DNA of 5,923 nt, from assembly GCA_025964055.1 (NCBI GenBank), contig JAOPZP010000372.1, forward strand, positions 1-5,923. Reading direction: 5' to 3'. Position 1 is the first letter of the stretch. Every line of letters begins with the position of its first letter. This document shows positions 4,982-5,923 of the stretch, piece by piece. The notes under the pieces were generated by a model. That model saw nothing but the letters and a program-made list of their open reading frames with translations, did no database searches and was not told where the DNA came from. The position numbers and the translations under genes are program-made. The DNA comes from Conexibacter sp. (lineage in GTDB: Bacteria; Actinomycetota; Thermoleophilia; Solirubrobacterales; Solirubrobacteraceae).

Positions 4982-5764
4982 TCAGCGCTGTTCCGCCGTA
5001 CACCAATAGGTCGTCCGCCCGCCCACCGTCGCGCGCGCCATGTCGGCGCCGCAGCGCGGGCAGACGCCGTCGCGGCGGCGGTGGGCGATCAGGTCGCCGG
5101 TGTGCACGCCGCCGCGCTCGATCGCCCGGCGCGTCGTCGCGCGGATCTCGCGGCGCAGGCGGTCCAGCTCCCCGGCGTCGAGGCCACCGGCCGGCCGGCG
5201 CGGGTCGAGGCAGGCGCGCCACAGCGCCTCGTCGGCGAGCAGGTTGCCGACGCCGGCGATGACCGACTGGTCCATGATGCGCGCCTTCAGCGGGCCCTCG
5301 CCGCGGCCGACGCGCCGGCGGAACGTGTCGCGGTCGACCATCGCGGCGTCGGGACCGAGGCGCGTCAAGTCGGGATCGAGCACGGCGCGCCCGAGCCGGC
5401 GCTTGTCGCGCAGCGCCATCCAGCCGCCGTCGGCGAAGTGCAGCGTGAAGCGATCCCAGACCGGGAGGTGCCTGCGGCCGCCGTCGGAGACGTAGTCGCC
5501 GGCCGCGTGGTCGTCGATCACGATGCGCCCCGCCATGCCGAGATGCAGGCCGAGCACGGGCCCGTCGTCGGTCTGCGCCCACAGCGCCTTGCCCTGGCGG
5601 TGGGCCGAGACGAGCCGGTGGCCGATGAGCGCGTCGGCCAACTCGCCGGGGGCGTGGGGGCGACAGACGTAGGTGTCGCCGTCGTCGACGGCGACGATCT
5701 CGCGGCCCAGGCCGCGCTCCTCGATCAGGGCGCGGGCGCTCTCCGCCTCGGGAAGCTCTGGCAT
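4982..5764 (-). CDS. Fpg/Nei-family DNA glycosylase with incomplete zinc finger
   Basis: A 260-residue base-excision repair glycosylase/AP lyase of the formamidopyrimidine-DNA glycosylase type, which removes oxidised purines such as 8-oxoguanine and cuts the strand by beta,delta-elimination. The N-terminus MPELPE supplies the catalytic P2 and E3, so the start is certain. Also seen are the conserved lysine K59 (QGKAL), HLGMAG with intercalating M77 (74-79), DKRRLG (120-125) with the DNA-facing arginines, and the helix-two-turn-helix DQSVIAGVGNLLADEALW (165-182) with N174. The C-terminal finger reads CPRCG (235-239) then GRTTYWC (249-255), but the last ligand is replaced: C255 is followed by TAEQR and the stop, so E258 stands where a fourth cysteine is expected. 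The finger Arg (R250) remains. The RRFG phenylalanine is Leu (L124). I believe related actinobacterial proteins end similarly, so this may be a subgroup trait rather than decay. Substrate range could therefore differ from true MutM. It is divergently arranged with the gene at the right edge. Confidence 0.92.
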   Translation of the reverse strand: MPELPEAESARALIEERGLGREIVAVDDGDTYVCRPHAPGELADALIGHRLVSAHRQGKALWAQTDDGPVLGLHLGMAGRIVIDDHAAGDYVSDGGRRHLPVWDRFTLHFADGGWMALRDKRRLGRAVLDPDLTRLGPDAAMVDRDTFRRRVGRGEGPLKARIMDQSVIAGVGNLLADEALWRACLDPRRPAGGLDAGELDRLRREIRATTRRAIERGGVHTGDLIAHRRRDGVCPRCGADMARATVGGRTTYWCTAEQR

Positions 5765-5773
5765 CGGGCCCCC

Positions 5774-5779
5774 ACGTTA
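5774..5779 (-). promoter_or_regulatory. Possible -10 element of the DNA glycosylase gene
   Basis: TAACGT on the minus strand fits TANNNT and ends 9 bases before the glycosylase ATG at 5764, which would give a nearly leaderless message. No -35 element at normal spacing is seen (a CGGACA lies 20 bases away, too far). The 34-base divergent gap 5765-5798 must carry or overlap both promoters, so some element should be here, but the match is weak. Confidence 0.3.
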
Positions 5780-5798
5780 GGAGATGATCGTCGGCACC

Positions 5799-5923
5799 AT
5801 GTCCGCCACGGCCGCCCGCCCGATCCTCGTGACGATCCCGATCAGCCATTACTGCGAGAAGGCGCGCTGGGCGCTGGACCGCGCGGGGGTGGCCTACGAG
5901 GAGCGCCGGCACCTGCCGGCGCT
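5799..5923 (+). CDS. Glutathione S-transferase-like protein, N-terminal fragment cut by the window end
   Basis: Only the first 41 codons are in the window. They read as the start of a thioredoxin-fold GST N-terminal domain: strand PILVTIPI (8-15), then SHYCEKARWALDRAGVAYEER (first 20 residues from S16), where S16 and C19 sit at the glutaredoxin-like S-x-x-C active-site turn and EKARWAL is the typical first helix, followed by the beginning of the second strand. GST-like proteins conjugate or reduce substrates with glutathione or another low-molecular-weight thiol; many actinobacteria lack glutathione, so the thiol used is uncertain. An in-frame ATG at 5784 could add five residues (MIVGT). AGGAG at 5779-5783 abuts that ATG and is 15 bases from 5799, so it suits neither well; a GATGAT at 5783-5788 could instead be a -10 element. 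I prefer 5799 because the fold begins soon after it. The 3' end, and thus any second domain, is not visible. Confidence 0.8.
   Translation, partial: MSATAARPILVTIPISHYCEKARWALDRAGVAYEERRHLPA

Noticed and set aside
4982..4990. Palindrome CAGCGCTG at the 3' end of the glycosylase gene
   Set aside because: Eight bases of self-complementary sequence without a loop cannot form a hairpin, and such words are common in this composition.
4413..5912. A 499-codon open frame on the minus strand covering the glycosylase and DGPF genes
   Set aside because: It is rich in Arg, Ala, Gly and Pro with no domain signature, crosses the stop codons and promoter of two well-supported genes in another frame, and is a typical by-product of GC-rich coding DNA.

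Overview
The window is very GC-rich (above about 70% by eye), with dense genes, short gaps and strong G/C preference at third codon positions. Together with the gene types (a sigma factor with a long C-terminal extension paired with a DGPF/YCII protein, an actinobacterial-type dodecin, an Fpg relative with a three-cysteine finger), this suggests a high-GC actinobacterium. Solirubrobacterales/Thermoleophilia is my best guess, but this is inference from sequence style, not a search result.

Layout: the left half is a plus-strand run of four tightly packed genes. They are a divergent urease alpha subunit cut by the window edge (1-1497), a zinc N-acetylmuramoyl-L-alanine amidase-like protein (1500-2090), a classical short-chain dehydrogenase (2101-2901) and a dodecin (2932-3144). 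Gaps are 2, 10 and 30 bases. A -10-like hexamer seven bases before the dehydrogenase ATG suggests a leaderless internal start, so the run may not be a single transcript.

The right half is mostly on the minus strand and converges on the dodecin gene with only 6 bases between stop codons. Read 5' to 3' on the minus strand, it holds an Fpg/Nei-family DNA glycosylase (5764-4982), a 135-base intergenic region, a YCII/DGPF-domain protein (4846-4433) and an ECF42-type sigma factor (4416-3151). The last two form a clear two-gene operon. Upstream lies TGTCGA-N17-CGTC, which matches the ECF42 promoter motif as I remember it, so the module is probably autoregulated. At the right edge a plus-strand glutathione S-transferase-like gene begins, divergent from the glycosylase.

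How the genes work together: the sigma factor and DGPF protein are the only pair with strong functional linkage. The urease-like protein and the amidase may be translationally coupled, but their joint role is unknown. The rest look like ordinary housekeeping or stress genes. I see no mobile element, CRISPR array, tRNA or rRNA. No stretch above 300 bases lacks a gene; the longest intergenic region is 4847-4981. The points most worth a second look are the remodelled urease-like active site and the sigma/DGPF module with its visible promoter.
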